Origin: Lacrimispora amygdalina
GTDB lineage: Bacteria; Bacillota; Clostridia; Lachnospirales; Lachnospiraceae
Reading direction: 5' to 3'
Assembly: GCF_900205965.1 (NCBI RefSeq)
Contig: NZ_OAOF01000010.1
Coordinates: 62,001 to 126,000, forward strand
DNA: 64,000 nt
In this document: positions 53,069-62,519 of the stretch, piece after piece
How positions within the stretch are numbered: the stretch's first letter is position 1
Layout of the letters: every line of letters starts with the position of its first letter
Notes under the pieces: generated by a model
Database searches by the model: none
What the model was told of the DNA's origin: nothing
The model's input: the letters and a program-made list of their open reading frames with translations, nothing else
Translations under genes and position numbers: made by a program

Positions 53069-54454
53069 ATGAAACAGACAAATGCAAAAGGGACGCTTTC
53101 TTTTGTGGAGCGTTTTGGATATGGTATGGGCGATTATGCCGGAAATTTAGTTTATTCTGCAATCAGCGCATTTTTATTGGTCTATTATACCAATGTAGTA
53201 GGTGCAAGTGCCGCGGCTGCGGCAGGAATTATCGCAGTATCTAAACTTTTTGATGGGGTTTCAGATCTGGCAATGGGATACATTGTAGACCATACGAAAA
53301 GCAAATGGGGTAAGGCCCGTCCCTGGCTTGCCAGACTGTGTGTGCCTCTTGCAGTCTGCACAGTTTTGATGTTTACTGTGCCTCAAAGCATGGAGGGTAA
53401 GGTACAGCTGGTTTACATGTTCCTGACTTATAATCTGGTTTCCACCATATTTTATACTGGAATCAACATTCCATATGCAACCATGCACGGCCTGATGACA
53501 ACCAATCAGTATGAACGGGGACTTCTGGGAAATTTCCGAAATCTTCTGGCGACTGCAGGTACAATGACCATTAATACAGTGGTATTAAAGATGACAGGGT
53601 ACTTTGGTGGTGGGGATAAGTACAGCCAAAAGGGCTGGACGCTTACCATGATCATCTTAATGATCGTATTTATTATAATCAATCTTTTTACATTTACAGT
53701 TTGCAAAGAGCGTGTGGTGGCTGAAAAATCAGAAAAAGGTTCGGAGGTAAAGGTATCCTTTAATAAGGGGTTAAAAGGACTGTTGGTTAATAAATACTGG
53801 ATTCTGCTTGTGATTGCAATCTTTTCCCTGTATTTCATGATGTCCTGTTTCTTTGGATCAGCAGTTTACTTCGCACAGTACCGCCTGGGAGATGCCAGTT
53901 ATTTCACCCCGGTTTCCAACTTCCTGTCCATTTCCCAGATCATAACCTTATTCATAACTCCGTTTTTAATGAAGAAGTTTTCAAAGAAGCAGCTGATGCT
54001 TACAGGTCTTACGATTGCGACACTGGGATTTGCTTTAACAGGAGTGTCCTATAACATTACCTTTGTCAGTGCCATGTCAGTGATAAAAGGAATCGGATTT
54101 GGTTTATCCGGAGCGTGCATGTTCGGGCTCTTACAGGATGCCATTACATACGGGGAGTGGTACAACGGATACGGTACAGCAGGCATGGGAAATGCAGCCT
54201 CTTCCTTTTGTATGAAAGTTGGTTCCGGAATCGGAACAGCAGCACTTGGCTGGGTTCTGGCAGCAGGCGGTTTTAGTGCAGACAAGGCAGTGCAGAGTGC
54301 ATTATCTTTAGCAGCAATTGATTGGGCGTTCATCTGGATTCCTGCGCTTACCATGGGAATCGGGGTTGTTTGTCTCTTATTATTTGATCTTGATAAAAAA
54401 TATGATAAGATAGTTTCAGATTTGTCAGAAGGAAAACACAGATTGGAGAACTGA
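53069..54454 (+). CDS. GPH-family sugar:cation symporter (first copy)
   Basis: A 461-residue, 12-helix transporter of the glycoside-pentoside-hexuronide:cation (MelB/XynB-like) family, shown by ERFGYGMGDYAGNLVYSAISAFLLVYYTN, KLFDGVSDLAMGYIVDHTKSKWGKARPW (the family cation and sugar loop) and YGEWYNGYGTAGMGNAASSFCMKVGSGIG. It imports oligosaccharides with Na+ or H+. Twenty-eight bases follow the GH5 gene, and its stop overlaps the GH42 start by one base, so it feeds these enzymes. A second, related transporter follows at 58650. Confidence 0.9.
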   Translation: MKQTNAKGTLSFVERFGYGMGDYAGNLVYSAISAFLLVYYTNVVGASAAAAAGIIAVSKLFDGVSDLAMGYIVDHTKSKWGKARPWLARLCVPLAVCTVLMFTVPQSMEGKVQLVYMFLTYNLVSTIFYTGINIPYATMHGLMTTNQYERGLLGNFRNLLATAGTMTINTVVLKMTGYFGGGDKYSQKGWTLTMIILMIVFIIINLFTFTVCKERVVAEKSEKGSEVKVSFNKGLKGLLVNKYWILLVIAIFSLYFMMSCFFGSAVYFAQYRLGDASYFTPVSNFLSISQIITLFITPFLMKKFSKKQLMLTGLTIATLGFALTGVSYNITFVSAMSVIKGIGFGLSGACMFGLLQDAITYGEWYNGYGTAGMGNAASSFCMKVGSGIGTAALGWVLAAGGFSADKAVQSALSLAAIDWAFIWIPALTMGIGVVCLLLFDLDKKYDKIVSDLSEGKHRLEN

Positions 54455-56478
54455 TGAAGGAAAGCAATGAATATCAAAGAAAAGTTCTTTTGTTTGGTAC
54501 TGCGTATTACCCGGAATATATGCCTTATGACAGGGTGGAAACAGATCTGTCCATGATGTGCGAGGCTGGAATGAACGTGGTCCGGATTGCGGAATCCACA
54601 TGGAGTACTTTAGAGCCTTCCGATGGAATTTATGATTTCAATTATATTGACCGGGTTCTTCACGGGGCCCAAAAGTGGGGGATGGAGGTAATAATCGGTA
54701 CGCCCACATACGCAATCCCAAGCTGGCTGGAAAAAAAAGATAAAAACGTAATGGTAAAGACAAAAACAGGACAGGCTGTCTATGGACGAAGACAGATCAT
54801 GGATATTATGAATCCATCCTACCGTTTTTATGGAGAGCGGGTGATCCGCAGACTGTTAGAACATACCGCAAAGCATCCATGTGTTACTGGTTTTCAGATT
54901 GACAACGAAACGAAGCATTACGGTACCTCTTCTGAGTTGGTACAAGAGATGTTTGTGGAATATCTGCAGCAGAAATTTGTTACAACTGACCGGCTGAATG
55001 AAGCCTTCGGTCTTGCCTACTGGAGTAATTCCATCCATGACTGGAGTGATTTCCCGGATATGAATGGCTGCATCAATGCCGGTCTGTCCTGTGAGTTTCA
55101 ACGCTTTCAAAGAAGTCTTGCAGCCGAATTTCTCTTATGGCAGTCAGAAATAGTAAAAGAGTATAAAAGAGATGATCAGTTCATCACCCATAATTTTGAT
55201 TTCCAGTGGAAGAAATTCGGAGCAGATATTGCCCAGGATGGATATTCCTACGGTGTTCAGCCGGATATCAATCACTACGAGGCCTCGAAAGCAGTGACGA
55301 TTGCAGGTACGGATATTTATCATCACACCCAGGATCAGCTTACCGGAGCGGAGATCGCTTTTTGCGGGGATTCCATACGCTCTTTAAAAGAGAGAAACTA
55401 TCTGGTCCTGGAATGCCAGGCCCAGGCATTTAAATACTGGACACCTTATCCCGGACAGTTGAAGCTCCATGCTTACAGTCATCTGGCAAGCGGTGCAGAC
55501 GGAATCATGTATTGGAACTGGCATTCCATTCACAGTGGATATGAAACCTACTGGAAAGGGCTTCTAAGCCATGATCTGGCAGCAAATCCAGCTTATGAAG
55601 AAGCCTGTCAGATCGGAAATCAGTGGAAAAATATGGGAAAAAGTCTTCTGAATCTGAAAAAAGACAATAAGATCGCTCTGGTAATTGACAGCCAGTCTCT
55701 GCATGCATTGGAATGGTTCCCCATAGACCGGGATTTAAGCTATAATGATGTGGTGAGATGGATGTATGACAGTCTCTATGAGCTGAATATGGAATGCGAT
55801 GTAGTGGATATCAACGGTTTGGACCCTTTCAAATACCAGATGATCGTGACGCCTGCCCTGTACAGCATTACGGAAGATAAATTAAAGCAGTTAAAAGCAT
55901 TTGTATCAAAAGGAGGAGTTTTAGTAAGTACCTTTAAATCCTTTGTTTCCAACGAATATTTAAGCGTTTATCCGGATACACAGCCCCATTTGCTCCATGA
56001 ATGCTTTAAAATTCACTATAATCAGTTTACGGATCCGGGAACAGCGAAAATCAAAGGACAGCAGGTTCAGTATTTTGCCGAGCTGCTTATAACAGACGGC
56101 GCCAGAGTGCTTGCACCCTATGAGCATAAATACTGGGGAAAGTATGCTGGAATTACCCAGGCGGATTATGAAAAGGGCAGCGCCTTTTATATCGGGTGCT
56201 ATACAGACAAGGAGATTGTAAAAGAGATTTTAAAAATGGCTGTAAAAGACGCAGGTCTGGATGGGGTCATACCGGATGTCTGCTTCCCGGTGATCATTCG
56301 CAGCGGGGTGAATCAGGATAATAATAAGATTCACTATATACTTCATTATTCTGAAGAGGAAACGGCTGTTGTCTGCCCGTATGACCGGGTAAATAACTTA
56401 TTGGACGGAATGAGCTATAAGAAAGGAGACAAAATCCCCTTGAAAGACTGGGATACTATCATTTTGGAGGAAGAATAA
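54454..56478 (+). CDS. Glycoside hydrolase family 42 beta-galactosidase
   Basis: A 674-residue retaining beta-galactosidase. The barrel begins with FGTAYYPEYMPYDRVETDLSMMCEAGMNVVRIAESTWSTLEP. Acid/base Glu152 is in FQIDNETKHYG and nucleophile Glu320 in YLVLECQAQAFKYW, followed by AYSHLASGADGIMYWNW. A trimerisation-type alpha/beta domain (MIVTPALYSITEDKLKQLKAFVSKGGVLVSTF) and a small beta domain close the protein, as in GH42. It acts inside the cell on galactosides from plant arabinogalactan, or other imported oligosaccharides. It shares a base with both the preceding and the following gene. Confidence 0.9.
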   Translation: MKESNEYQRKVLLFGTAYYPEYMPYDRVETDLSMMCEAGMNVVRIAESTWSTLEPSDGIYDFNYIDRVLHGAQKWGMEVIIGTPTYAIPSWLEKKDKNVMVKTKTGQAVYGRRQIMDIMNPSYRFYGERVIRRLLEHTAKHPCVTGFQIDNETKHYGTSSELVQEMFVEYLQQKFVTTDRLNEAFGLAYWSNSIHDWSDFPDMNGCINAGLSCEFQRFQRSLAAEFLLWQSEIVKEYKRDDQFITHNFDFQWKKFGADIAQDGYSYGVQPDINHYEASKAVTIAGTDIYHHTQDQLTGAEIAFCGDSIRSLKERNYLVLECQAQAFKYWTPYPGQLKLHAYSHLASGADGIMYWNWHSIHSGYETYWKGLLSHDLAANPAYEEACQIGNQWKNMGKSLLNLKKDNKIALVIDSQSLHALEWFPIDRDLSYNDVVRWMYDSLYELNMECDVVDINGLDPFKYQMIVTPALYSITEDKLKQLKAFVSKGGVLVSTFKSFVSNEYLSVYPDTQPHLLHECFKIHYNQFTDPGTAKIKGQQVQYFAELLITDGARVLAPYEHKYWGKYAGITQADYEKGSAFYIGCYTDKEIVKEILKMAVKDAGLDGVIPDVCFPVIIRSGVNQDNNKIHYILHYSEEETAVVCPYDRVNNLLDGMSYKKGDKIPLKDWDTIILEEE

Positions 56479-58139
56479 TGAGCGAATACGATAAAACAAT
56501 AAAAAACCCCATTCTGCCTGGTTTTAATCCAGACCCATGCATTTGCAGAAAGGGGGATGATTATTATCTGGCAGTATCAACCTTTGAATGGTTTCCCGGA
56601 ATCCCAATATACCATTCAAAGGATTTAAAAAGCTGGGAATTGTACACCCATGTACTGACAGACGATGAAATGGTTGATTTAAAGAAGCTTCCATCTGCAA
56701 AAGGAATCTGGGCCCCATGCCTCACGTACTGCGAAGAGGAAGATATGTTTTATGTAATCTACGGAGTCATGAATTCCATGAACGCCCGGTATTTTGATGT
56801 AAACAACTATCTTATTACTGCCAGGGATATCAAAGGACCCTGGAGTGAGCCGGTATATCTTCATTCTTCAGGGTTTGATGCCTCCATCCTCCATGATAAC
56901 GGAAAAAAATATATCGTGTCTCTGGAATGGGAGACCAGGGAAGGATATGAAAAGCCTGGTGCAATCTGTATGGTAGAATACGATCCGGAAAAAAAGGAGA
57001 TTATCGGTTATCCCAAACGAATCTGGAGCGGCGGAACAGACCGGGGCTGCATAGAAGCACCCCATTTATACAGGCGGGGAGATTATTATTATATCATGTG
57101 CGCAGAAGGCGGAACCGGTTATAATCATTGTGTAACCATGGGAAGATCCAAAGAAATCTGGGGACCATATGAAGGAGATCCAAAGAATCCCATTGTTACC
57201 TCCGTTCCGGTGGATTCTAATGAGCGTCATGATCCGGACCATTTAAAAACCAGATACTATAATCCGGATTCCCTTCTTCAGAAATCGGGCCATGGCAGTA
57301 TGGTGGATACCCAGAGTGGAGAAACCTATCTGGTGCATTTATGTGCCCGTCCCTTTGTACCGGAGCTGCGCTGCACTCTTGGAAGAGAAACTGCCATTCA
57401 GAAAATGATGTGGACAGATGATCAGTGGCTGCGTATGGCCAGTGGGGGAAATCTGGCGGAAGTTCTGGTTGAAGCAAGTAGTCTGCCTGAAGTACCGGTA
57501 AAGCAGATTCCTGATTTTGATGATTTTAATGAAGAAGAGCTGGGACTGCAGTATTACGCACCCAGAATTATGCCCCAGCGCTTTGCTGATTTAAAAGCCC
57601 GTCCGGGTTATGTGCGGATTCGAGGTCAGGAATCACGGACTTCCTTAAATCAGGTGAGCATCCTGGCAAGAAAGCTGACCTCTGTCTATGCGACCGTGAC
57701 CACAAAAATGGAATTTATTCCGGAGGTCCATCAGCACAGTGCCGGCCTGATTTTATATTATGACAACATGAATTATATTAATCTGAGAAAATATTACAGC
57801 GAGACGCTGGGACAAAGTGCGCTTTCCATTATCCATCTGGAGAACGGAGAGAAAACCGAATTTTTAAATACCAGAATACCGGTAAGCGATGATCCTGTCT
57901 ATTTGCGGCTTACAATTGAAGGCCGGCAGTCCTGTTTCTCCTGGTGTTATGACGGAGTGAATTACCAGAGAATCGGAAGAGTCTTTGACACCACCAGATT
58001 TTCTGATGAATACTGCAAATATGGGGAATTTACCGGAACTATGGTAGGTATTACCTGCGCAGACCGCGTAAAACACAGTCACTATGCGGATTTTGACTTT
58101 TTTGAGTACTGTGCAGACGAGGACAGAGCAGTCCGGTAA
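56478..58139 (+). CDS. Glycoside hydrolase family 43 beta-xylosidase / arabinofuranosidase
   Basis: A 553-residue enzyme in the two-domain GH43 xylosidase format. The general base Asp lies in GFNPDPCICRKGDDYYLAVSTFEWFPGIPIYHSKDL, the pKa-modulating Asp in SGFDASILHDNGKKYIVSLEWE and the general acid Glu in CIEAPHLYRRGDYYY. The C-terminal 210 residues are the beta-sandwich partner domain (LTSVYATVTTKMEFIPEVHQHSAGLILYYDNMNYINLRKYY). It probably removes xylose or arabinose from short xylo-oligosaccharides. Its start overlaps the GH42 stop, and the hairpin at 58161 ends the operon. Confidence 0.9.
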   Translation: MSEYDKTIKNPILPGFNPDPCICRKGDDYYLAVSTFEWFPGIPIYHSKDLKSWELYTHVLTDDEMVDLKKLPSAKGIWAPCLTYCEEEDMFYVIYGVMNSMNARYFDVNNYLITARDIKGPWSEPVYLHSSGFDASILHDNGKKYIVSLEWETREGYEKPGAICMVEYDPEKKEIIGYPKRIWSGGTDRGCIEAPHLYRRGDYYYIMCAEGGTGYNHCVTMGRSKEIWGPYEGDPKNPIVTSVPVDSNERHDPDHLKTRYYNPDSLLQKSGHGSMVDTQSGETYLVHLCARPFVPELRCTLGRETAIQKMMWTDDQWLRMASGGNLAEVLVEASSLPEVPVKQIPDFDDFNEEELGLQYYAPRIMPQRFADLKARPGYVRIRGQESRTSLNQVSILARKLTSVYATVTTKMEFIPEVHQHSAGLILYYDNMNYINLRKYYSETLGQSALSIIHLENGEKTEFLNTRIPVSDDPVYLRLTIEGRQSCFSWCYDGVNYQRIGRVFDTTRFSDEYCKYGEFTGTMVGITCADRVKHSHYADFDFFEYCADEDRAVR

Positions 58140-58160
58140 TGATATCTGGTTACATGATGA

Positions 58161-58183
58161 AAGGCGGGACAATGTCCCGCCTT
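58161..58183 (+). terminator. Hairpin after the GH43 gene
   Basis: AAGGCGGGACA (58161-58171) and TGTCCCGCCTT (58173-58183) form a perfect GC-rich stem. Few T residues follow, so termination may be incomplete. Confidence 0.6.
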
Positions 58184-58284
58184 ATGTAATAAACAAATCC
58201 ATAAAAGCTGAGTCCCGGACGATCCGCCTTCATCTGCAGGAATTGAAATTATGTCGAAACCACAAAAAATTAATGTTATACTTT

Positions 58285-58449
58285 TTAGAGAGATCCCCCA
58301 AGCATCAATCCCAATGCTGCTCCATATAGAATCATTAAGTAGCGGTTGGAGGTGATGGGACATGCCCCACTGGGGCAGCCTATTTTTTTATGGTAAAGAT
58401 ATCCGGCAAAGCCTCCGATTGCAGTACCGATCAGTTGATTCCATATCAT
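58285..58449 (-). CDS. DUF6132-like small membrane protein
   Basis: A 54-residue ORF on the minus strand: ATG at 58449 behind GGAGGAATTTACC, stop at 58285. It reads MIWNQLIGTAIGGFAGYLYH, then KKIGCPSGACPITSNRY and a second hydrophobic part (MILYGAALGLMLGG). The GYLYxxxxGCxSGxCPITSNxY pattern is that of DUF6132 (YHS/rhodanese-neighbour type) proteins, with two small membrane segments and a Cys-x3-Cys motif. It is a lone gene between two sugar operons; its function is unknown. Confidence 0.75.
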   Translation of the reverse strand: MIWNQLIGTAIGGFAGYLYHKKIGCPSGACPITSNRYLMILYGAALGLMLGGSL

Positions 58450-58649
58450 GGTAAATTCCTCCGTTTTCTTAAAATAATAGTCTTTTTACCATTACAGTTC
58501 AGTAATAATGTCACAGAAGAACTGGGCAGTTCCAGTCTAAAAAATGGATAAAACGAGTTAAAAAACAGTAAGAATCTCAGGAATGCATCTGATATACTTA
58601 GGTCATACCGGATAAAAAACGGAAAAAACCATGTAATTGGGAGGTGCTT

Positions 58650-60020
58650 ATGGAGAACGGAAAAATCAAACAACTGACTATGAAAGAGAAAGTTTCCTAT
58701 GGCCTGGGTGACTGCAGTGCCAATGTAGCGGTTGCAATGTGCTCCACTTTTTTAACTGCATACTATACCGATACGGTAGGAATCGCAGCCGCAGCTGTGG
58801 GAACCATGATGCTGCTGACGCGGATTTTTGACGGAATCACCGATATTTTCATGGGGGTCATCGTAGACAGAACCAGCACAAGATGGGGAAAGACCAGGCC
58901 CTGGCTGCTTTGGACGGCACCTTTTATGGCATTGGCTCTGATTTTGCTGTTTCATGTGCCTAGCGGGTTAAGCAGTGGGGGTAAGCTGCTGTATATCTAT
59001 CTGACTTACATATTTCAAAGCTGTATCGTGTATACAGCCAACAATCTGCCCTATAATGCTCTTCTGTCCCGAATGACATTGAATGTCAATGACCGTGCCT
59101 CTGCTGCCTCTATCCGCTTTGTCATGACTCAGATCACCGCTCTCATAATTAATGCGGTAACTGCCAGCTTCCTGGCAACCGTGGGCTGGTTTGCTTTATC
59201 GGCAGTTTATGGTATTATAATTATGGTTTTACTTCTGCTCTGTTTCTGGGGAGTGAAGGAACACCTGGATGAAGATGAAGAGACCGGAACGGTGAAAGCG
59301 AAAAAAGTTCCCCTTAACCAGGCTCTTCCCGCGCTGTTGAAGAATCGATATTTTTATATCCAGGCCCTGCTTTTCCTTTTCTTATACATTGCAGTTGTCA
59401 GTACCGGTTCCATGATATTTTATTTCTGCAATATTGTACTTGGAAATATCGGAATGATTACCCTGATCAGCATCGCTTCCACGATTCCGGCAATGATTGT
59501 AAATCTGATTATGCCACAATTGGTTAAGCAATATGGAAAATGGAAGATGATGATATCAGGTTCTGTTCACATGATCCTTGGTTCTGTAATCATCGGAGCG
59601 GCAGGAGCGAATGTGACAGTTGTTATGATAGGTGTGGCAGTGAAAGGCTTTGGCATGGGACCTATTATGTCAGGACTCTTTGCAATGACTGCCGATGTAG
59701 TTGACTATGGTGAGTGGAAAACCGGAGTGCGCTCTGAAGGCCTTATCAACAGCTGTACCTCCTTTGGAATGAAGGTTGGCATCGGGGTTGGGGCTGCCGT
59801 CTGTACCTGGATCATTGCACTAGGCGGATATAATGGAACAGCCGCAGTTCAATCTGCGTCTGCGGTGAATATGATCCGTTTTGGATTTGGTTATAATGGT
59901 GCAATTATATCAGGAATTTGTCTGATTCTCTGCATTATGATGAATATAGACCGCTATATTGTCCAGATACAGGCCGATCTTGAGAATAAGCGTGATAATA
60001 ATAGAAAAGTGGGTGAATGA
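58650..60020 (+). CDS. GPH-family sugar:cation symporter (second copy)
   Basis: A 456-residue, 12-helix symporter related to the one at 53069: KEKVSYGLGDCSANVAVAMCSTFLTAYYTDTVG, RIFDGITDIFMGVIVDRTSTRWGKTRPW and DYGEWKTGVRSEGLINSCTSFGMKVGIGVG. GGGAGG stands 5 bases before the ATG at 58650; a GTG just inside the ribosome site is rejected. The esterase gene begins one base after the stop, so the two likely act together on an acylated sugar. Confidence 0.9.
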   Translation: MENGKIKQLTMKEKVSYGLGDCSANVAVAMCSTFLTAYYTDTVGIAAAAVGTMMLLTRIFDGITDIFMGVIVDRTSTRWGKTRPWLLWTAPFMALALILLFHVPSGLSSGGKLLYIYLTYIFQSCIVYTANNLPYNALLSRMTLNVNDRASAASIRFVMTQITALIINAVTASFLATVGWFALSAVYGIIIMVLLLLCFWGVKEHLDEDEETGTVKAKKVPLNQALPALLKNRYFYIQALLFLFLYIAVVSTGSMIFYFCNIVLGNIGMITLISIASTIPAMIVNLIMPQLVKQYGKWKMMISGSVHMILGSVIIGAAGANVTVVMIGVAVKGFGMGPIMSGLFAMTADVVDYGEWKTGVRSEGLINSCTSFGMKVGIGVGAAVCTWIIALGGYNGTAAVQSASAVNMIRFGFGYNGAIISGICLILCIMMNIDRYIVQIQADLENKRDNNRKVGE

Positions 60021-60021
60021 T

Positions 60022-60918
60022 ATGTCAGAGACAAGTGACAGGATACGGAAAGCATTCCGGGAGGGTGATCAAAAGCGGGATGATGGCTTAAAAACGCCTG
60101 ATACGATACAACGATACGATGATATTGTGTATGGGAATGATGCAAAGTGGCAGGTTTTGGATGTATACCGGCCAAAGGCTTCGGAAGATAAAAAGCTTCC
60201 AGTGATCGTCAGCGTTCACGGAGGAGGCTGGGTATATGGAGATAAGGAGACTTACCAGTTTTACTGTATGAATCTTGCAGAGCGTGGGTTTGCAGTAGTT
60301 AATTTTACTTACCGGCTTGCACCGGAACATAAATTTCCAGCGTCCATAGAAGATACGAATCTGGTATTCTCCTGGATACTGGAGCATTCTGAAACCTATG
60401 GCTTTGACAGGAATCATATCTTTGCAGTGGGTGATTCTGCTGGAGCTCATATTCTGGGACTGTATACGGCAATCTGTACCAATGCAGCCTATGCAGAACG
60501 TTATCCCTTTCAGGTGCCAGACGGTTTTATACCAAAGGCAATTGCATTAAACTGCGGTGCATTTCATATGGGTGGAAACGAAAAAACAGGTGATGACACC
60601 CAGTCTCTGATGGGAGATTTTCTTCCCATGGGAGGAACACCCAGTGAACTTCAAAATATCAGTGTGGATCACTATGTAACATCAAAATTCCCACCAGTGT
60701 TTCTTATGACTGCAGTGGGAGATTTTCTGAAAGATCAGGCATCTGTTATGGCTGAGGTACTGGCAGAATGTAATGTTGAATTTATCTACCGGCTTTATGG
60801 CAGTGATAAAAACCGTCTGGGTCATGTTTTTCACTGTGATATCAAATCAGAAGATGCAAGGATGTGTAACGATGAAGAGTGCTTCTTTTTTAAAGAATAT
60901 GTGAATAAGGATCATTAA
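60022..60918 (+). CDS. Alpha/beta-hydrolase esterase (hormone-sensitive-lipase type)
   Basis: A 298-residue esterase with oxyanion-hole motif VSVHGGGWVYGDKETY (near 68-83) and nucleophile Ser139 in GDSAGAH; the Asp/His partners are likely in TAVGDFL and GHVFHCD near the C-terminus. This is the HSL/acetyl-hydrolase class, which removes acetyl groups from small esters, including xylo-oligosaccharides. It has no signal peptide. A frame extension to 59959 lies in the symporter gene; the ATG at 60022 is preferred, although its ribosome site (GGGTGA) is modest. Confidence 0.85.
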   Translation: MSETSDRIRKAFREGDQKRDDGLKTPDTIQRYDDIVYGNDAKWQVLDVYRPKASEDKKLPVIVSVHGGGWVYGDKETYQFYCMNLAERGFAVVNFTYRLAPEHKFPASIEDTNLVFSWILEHSETYGFDRNHIFAVGDSAGAHILGLYTAICTNAAYAERYPFQVPDGFIPKAIALNCGAFHMGGNEKTGDDTQSLMGDFLPMGGTPSELQNISVDHYVTSKFPPVFLMTAVGDFLKDQASVMAEVLAECNVEFIYRLYGSDKNRLGHVFHCDIKSEDARMCNDEECFFFKEYVNKDH

Positions 60919-60923
60919 CCACA

Positions 60924-61802
60924 ATGAGTGAACCGATTGCAAAGCATCAGATGTTTGAATATGAAAATAACAATCCCTTCCAGATTATTAATCTGGAAGG
61001 GCCGTTGATTTGCGAAGAAAACTTATTAAACCACTGGCATACGGAGCTGGAAATGGTCTACATCTTTCGAGGACACAGTGAGCATTATATTGACGGCAGC
61101 TGCATACAGGCGGGCCCAGGTGATATGGTTGTTGTAAATTCCGAAAGTATTCATAGCATTATTCCCGAAGCTGCTGTGTGCCAAAGCTGGGGTATGATAG
61201 CAGTGGTACTGATTATATCCAGTGATTTTGTAAAGGGATTTTTACCTGATCTGGATAGTCATTACTTTGTGGTATCTGACAAACTGGACCGTACTGAGGT
61301 AAGGCGTATCATGCTGACTCTGTCTGAGACGGTTAAAAGACCGGCCAGTCAGGAGATACTGCTCATAAAGGGGTTAATCCTGGAGCTGCTTTATTGCTTA
61401 TGTCAGGATGGTTACCGGATTAAGGATTATGTTATGGACATTAACCGGCAGAAGAATAATGAACGGCTCAAGGGGGTTATCCAGTACGTAGAACGCCATT
61501 ACATGGAACCGATTACCCAGTCAGAGACTGCGGACCGTTTCTATTTTACAAAAGAGTATTTTTCCCGTTTCTTTAAGAAAAACACGGGAGTTAATTTTAA
61601 GGAATATTTAACGAACTACAGAATACTGAAGGCCAGAAGAGAACTCATACACACAGACCACAGTATTTTGGAGATTGCATTTAATAATGGGTTTACTGAT
61701 GAGAGACGTCTGATTGAGTCATTTAAGAAACGATATCAGATTACACCGCTGCAGTACAGGAAGAGAGAATCACAGTATTTCAAACATGAAAAAAATGATT
61801 GA
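60924..61802 (+). CDS. AraC family regulator with cupin sensing domain
   Basis: A 292-residue regulator. The N-terminus is a cupin (NHWHTELEMVYIFRGHSEHYIDGSCIQAGPGDMVVVNSESIHS), the C-terminus the AraC pair of helix-turn-helix motifs (ITQSETADRFYFTKEYFSRFFKKNTGVNFKEYLTNYRILKARREL and ILEIAFNNGFTDERRLIESFKKRYQITPLQYRKRE). It follows the esterase after 5 bases and is probably co-transcribed with the symporter and esterase genes. Confidence 0.88.
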   Translation: MSEPIAKHQMFEYENNNPFQIINLEGPLICEENLLNHWHTELEMVYIFRGHSEHYIDGSCIQAGPGDMVVVNSESIHSIIPEAAVCQSWGMIAVVLIISSDFVKGFLPDLDSHYFVVSDKLDRTEVRRIMLTLSETVKRPASQEILLIKGLILELLYCLCQDGYRIKDYVMDINRQKNNERLKGVIQYVERHYMEPITQSETADRFYFTKEYFSRFFKKNTGVNFKEYLTNYRILKARRELIHTDHSILEIAFNNGFTDERRLIESFKKRYQITPLQYRKRESQYFKHEKND

Positions 61803-61827
61803 CAATAAGTGAATGATCGTTTATTAT
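61799..61827 (+). promoter_or_regulatory. Promoter and operator of the second tetR gene
   Basis: TTGACA (61799-61804), 17 bases, TATTAT (61822-61827). The spacer and -10 box carry the pseudo-palindrome ATAAGTGAATGATCGTTTAT (61805-61824). The same sequence, 16 of 20 bases equal, recurs in reverse orientation before lon at 62476-62495. Confidence 0.7.
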
Positions 61828-61847
61828 AGAACCATAGAGGTGATGGA

Positions 61848-62411
61848 ATGAGAAGAAAAGACGACGAAAAGGTGAAGAATATCAAGGAAGCAGTGATTAA
61901 ACTGATCCTGCAGGAGGGGTTTCATGGCACTTCTGTCTCTAAAATTGCCAGACTGGCAGGGGTTTCGCCGGCAACGGTTTACATCTATTATGAGAATAAG
62001 GATGTGATGCTGCATGACATTTACCTGGAATATTCAGAAGAGATTTACGATTATCTGTTAGACAGTATGAAACAGGAGATGGAAGGCCGCAGGCAGATTG
62101 AATTACTCATCCGAAGCTATTATAACTATATTCTGGAGAATAAGGAAATTTTCAGTTTTGTGGAACAGTTTTCCAACTGTCCGTCATTAGCCAACAGTTG
62201 TTCCGGTAAACAGGGAATCTGTAAAATTTATCATATGATGGCTGAGATGAAACAGAATCACATCTTAAGAGATTACAGGGAAGATAATTTACTTGCAATT
62301 ATTTTCCAGCCGGTGAAGGCGATCGCCGTCGATAACCGGAAGAATGCAGACCAGAAAGAAGATTTACTCACAGAGCTGATTGTAATGATACAAAATGCAA
62401 TTATGATGTAA
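61848..62411 (+). CDS. TetR family regulator next to lon
   Basis: A 187-residue regulator. The DNA-binding domain is KNIKEAVIKLILQEGFHGTSVSKIARLAGVSPATVYIYYENKDVMLHDIYLEY (10-65). A helical ligand domain follows, with two Cys in SNCPSLANSCSGKQG. The promoter directly before it holds a palindrome that recurs upstream of lon, so it probably represses itself and lon. Confidence 0.88.
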   Translation: MRRKDDEKVKNIKEAVIKLILQEGFHGTSVSKIARLAGVSPATVYIYYENKDVMLHDIYLEYSEEIYDYLLDSMKQEMEGRRQIELLIRSYYNYILENKEIFSFVEQFSNCPSLANSCSGKQGICKIYHMMAEMKQNHILRDYREDNLLAIIFQPVKAIAVDNRKNADQKEDLLTELIVMIQNAIMM

Positions 62412-62419
62412 GAATGATA

Positions 62420-62459
62420 TGCGGGATTCTTTTACTGATGTGGTAAAAGGTATCTCGCA
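62420..62459 (+). terminator. Hairpin between tetR and lon
   Basis: TGCGGGAT (62420-62427) with ATCTCGCA (62452-62459), and an inner TTTTAC / GTAAAA stem. An A-rich tract rather than T residues follows, so it is at best a weak terminator and may be a leader structure. Confidence 0.4.
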
Positions 62460-62475
62460 AATAAAAAAATCATAC

Positions 62476-62495
62476 TTAAATGAACATTCACTTAA
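62476..62495. promoter_or_regulatory. Palindromic operator in the lon promoter
   Basis: TTAAATGAACATTCACTTAA matches its reverse complement in all but four positions (form TTAAnTGAAnnTTCAnTTAA). It overlaps a -10 box TAAAAT (62493-62498) and resembles the operator in the promoter of the neighbouring tetR gene. Confidence 0.65.
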
Positions 62496-62519
62496 AATAC
62501 GCACAGAAAGGATAAAACT

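Noticed and set aside
54049..54477. 142-codon minus-strand frame inside the GPH symporter gene
   Set aside because: Antisense to membrane helices of a clear symporter; no ribosome site.
58082..58363. 93-codon minus-strand frame after the GH43 gene
   Set aside because: It overlaps the end of GH43 and the real 54-residue DUF6132-like gene in another frame, and lacks a ribosome site.
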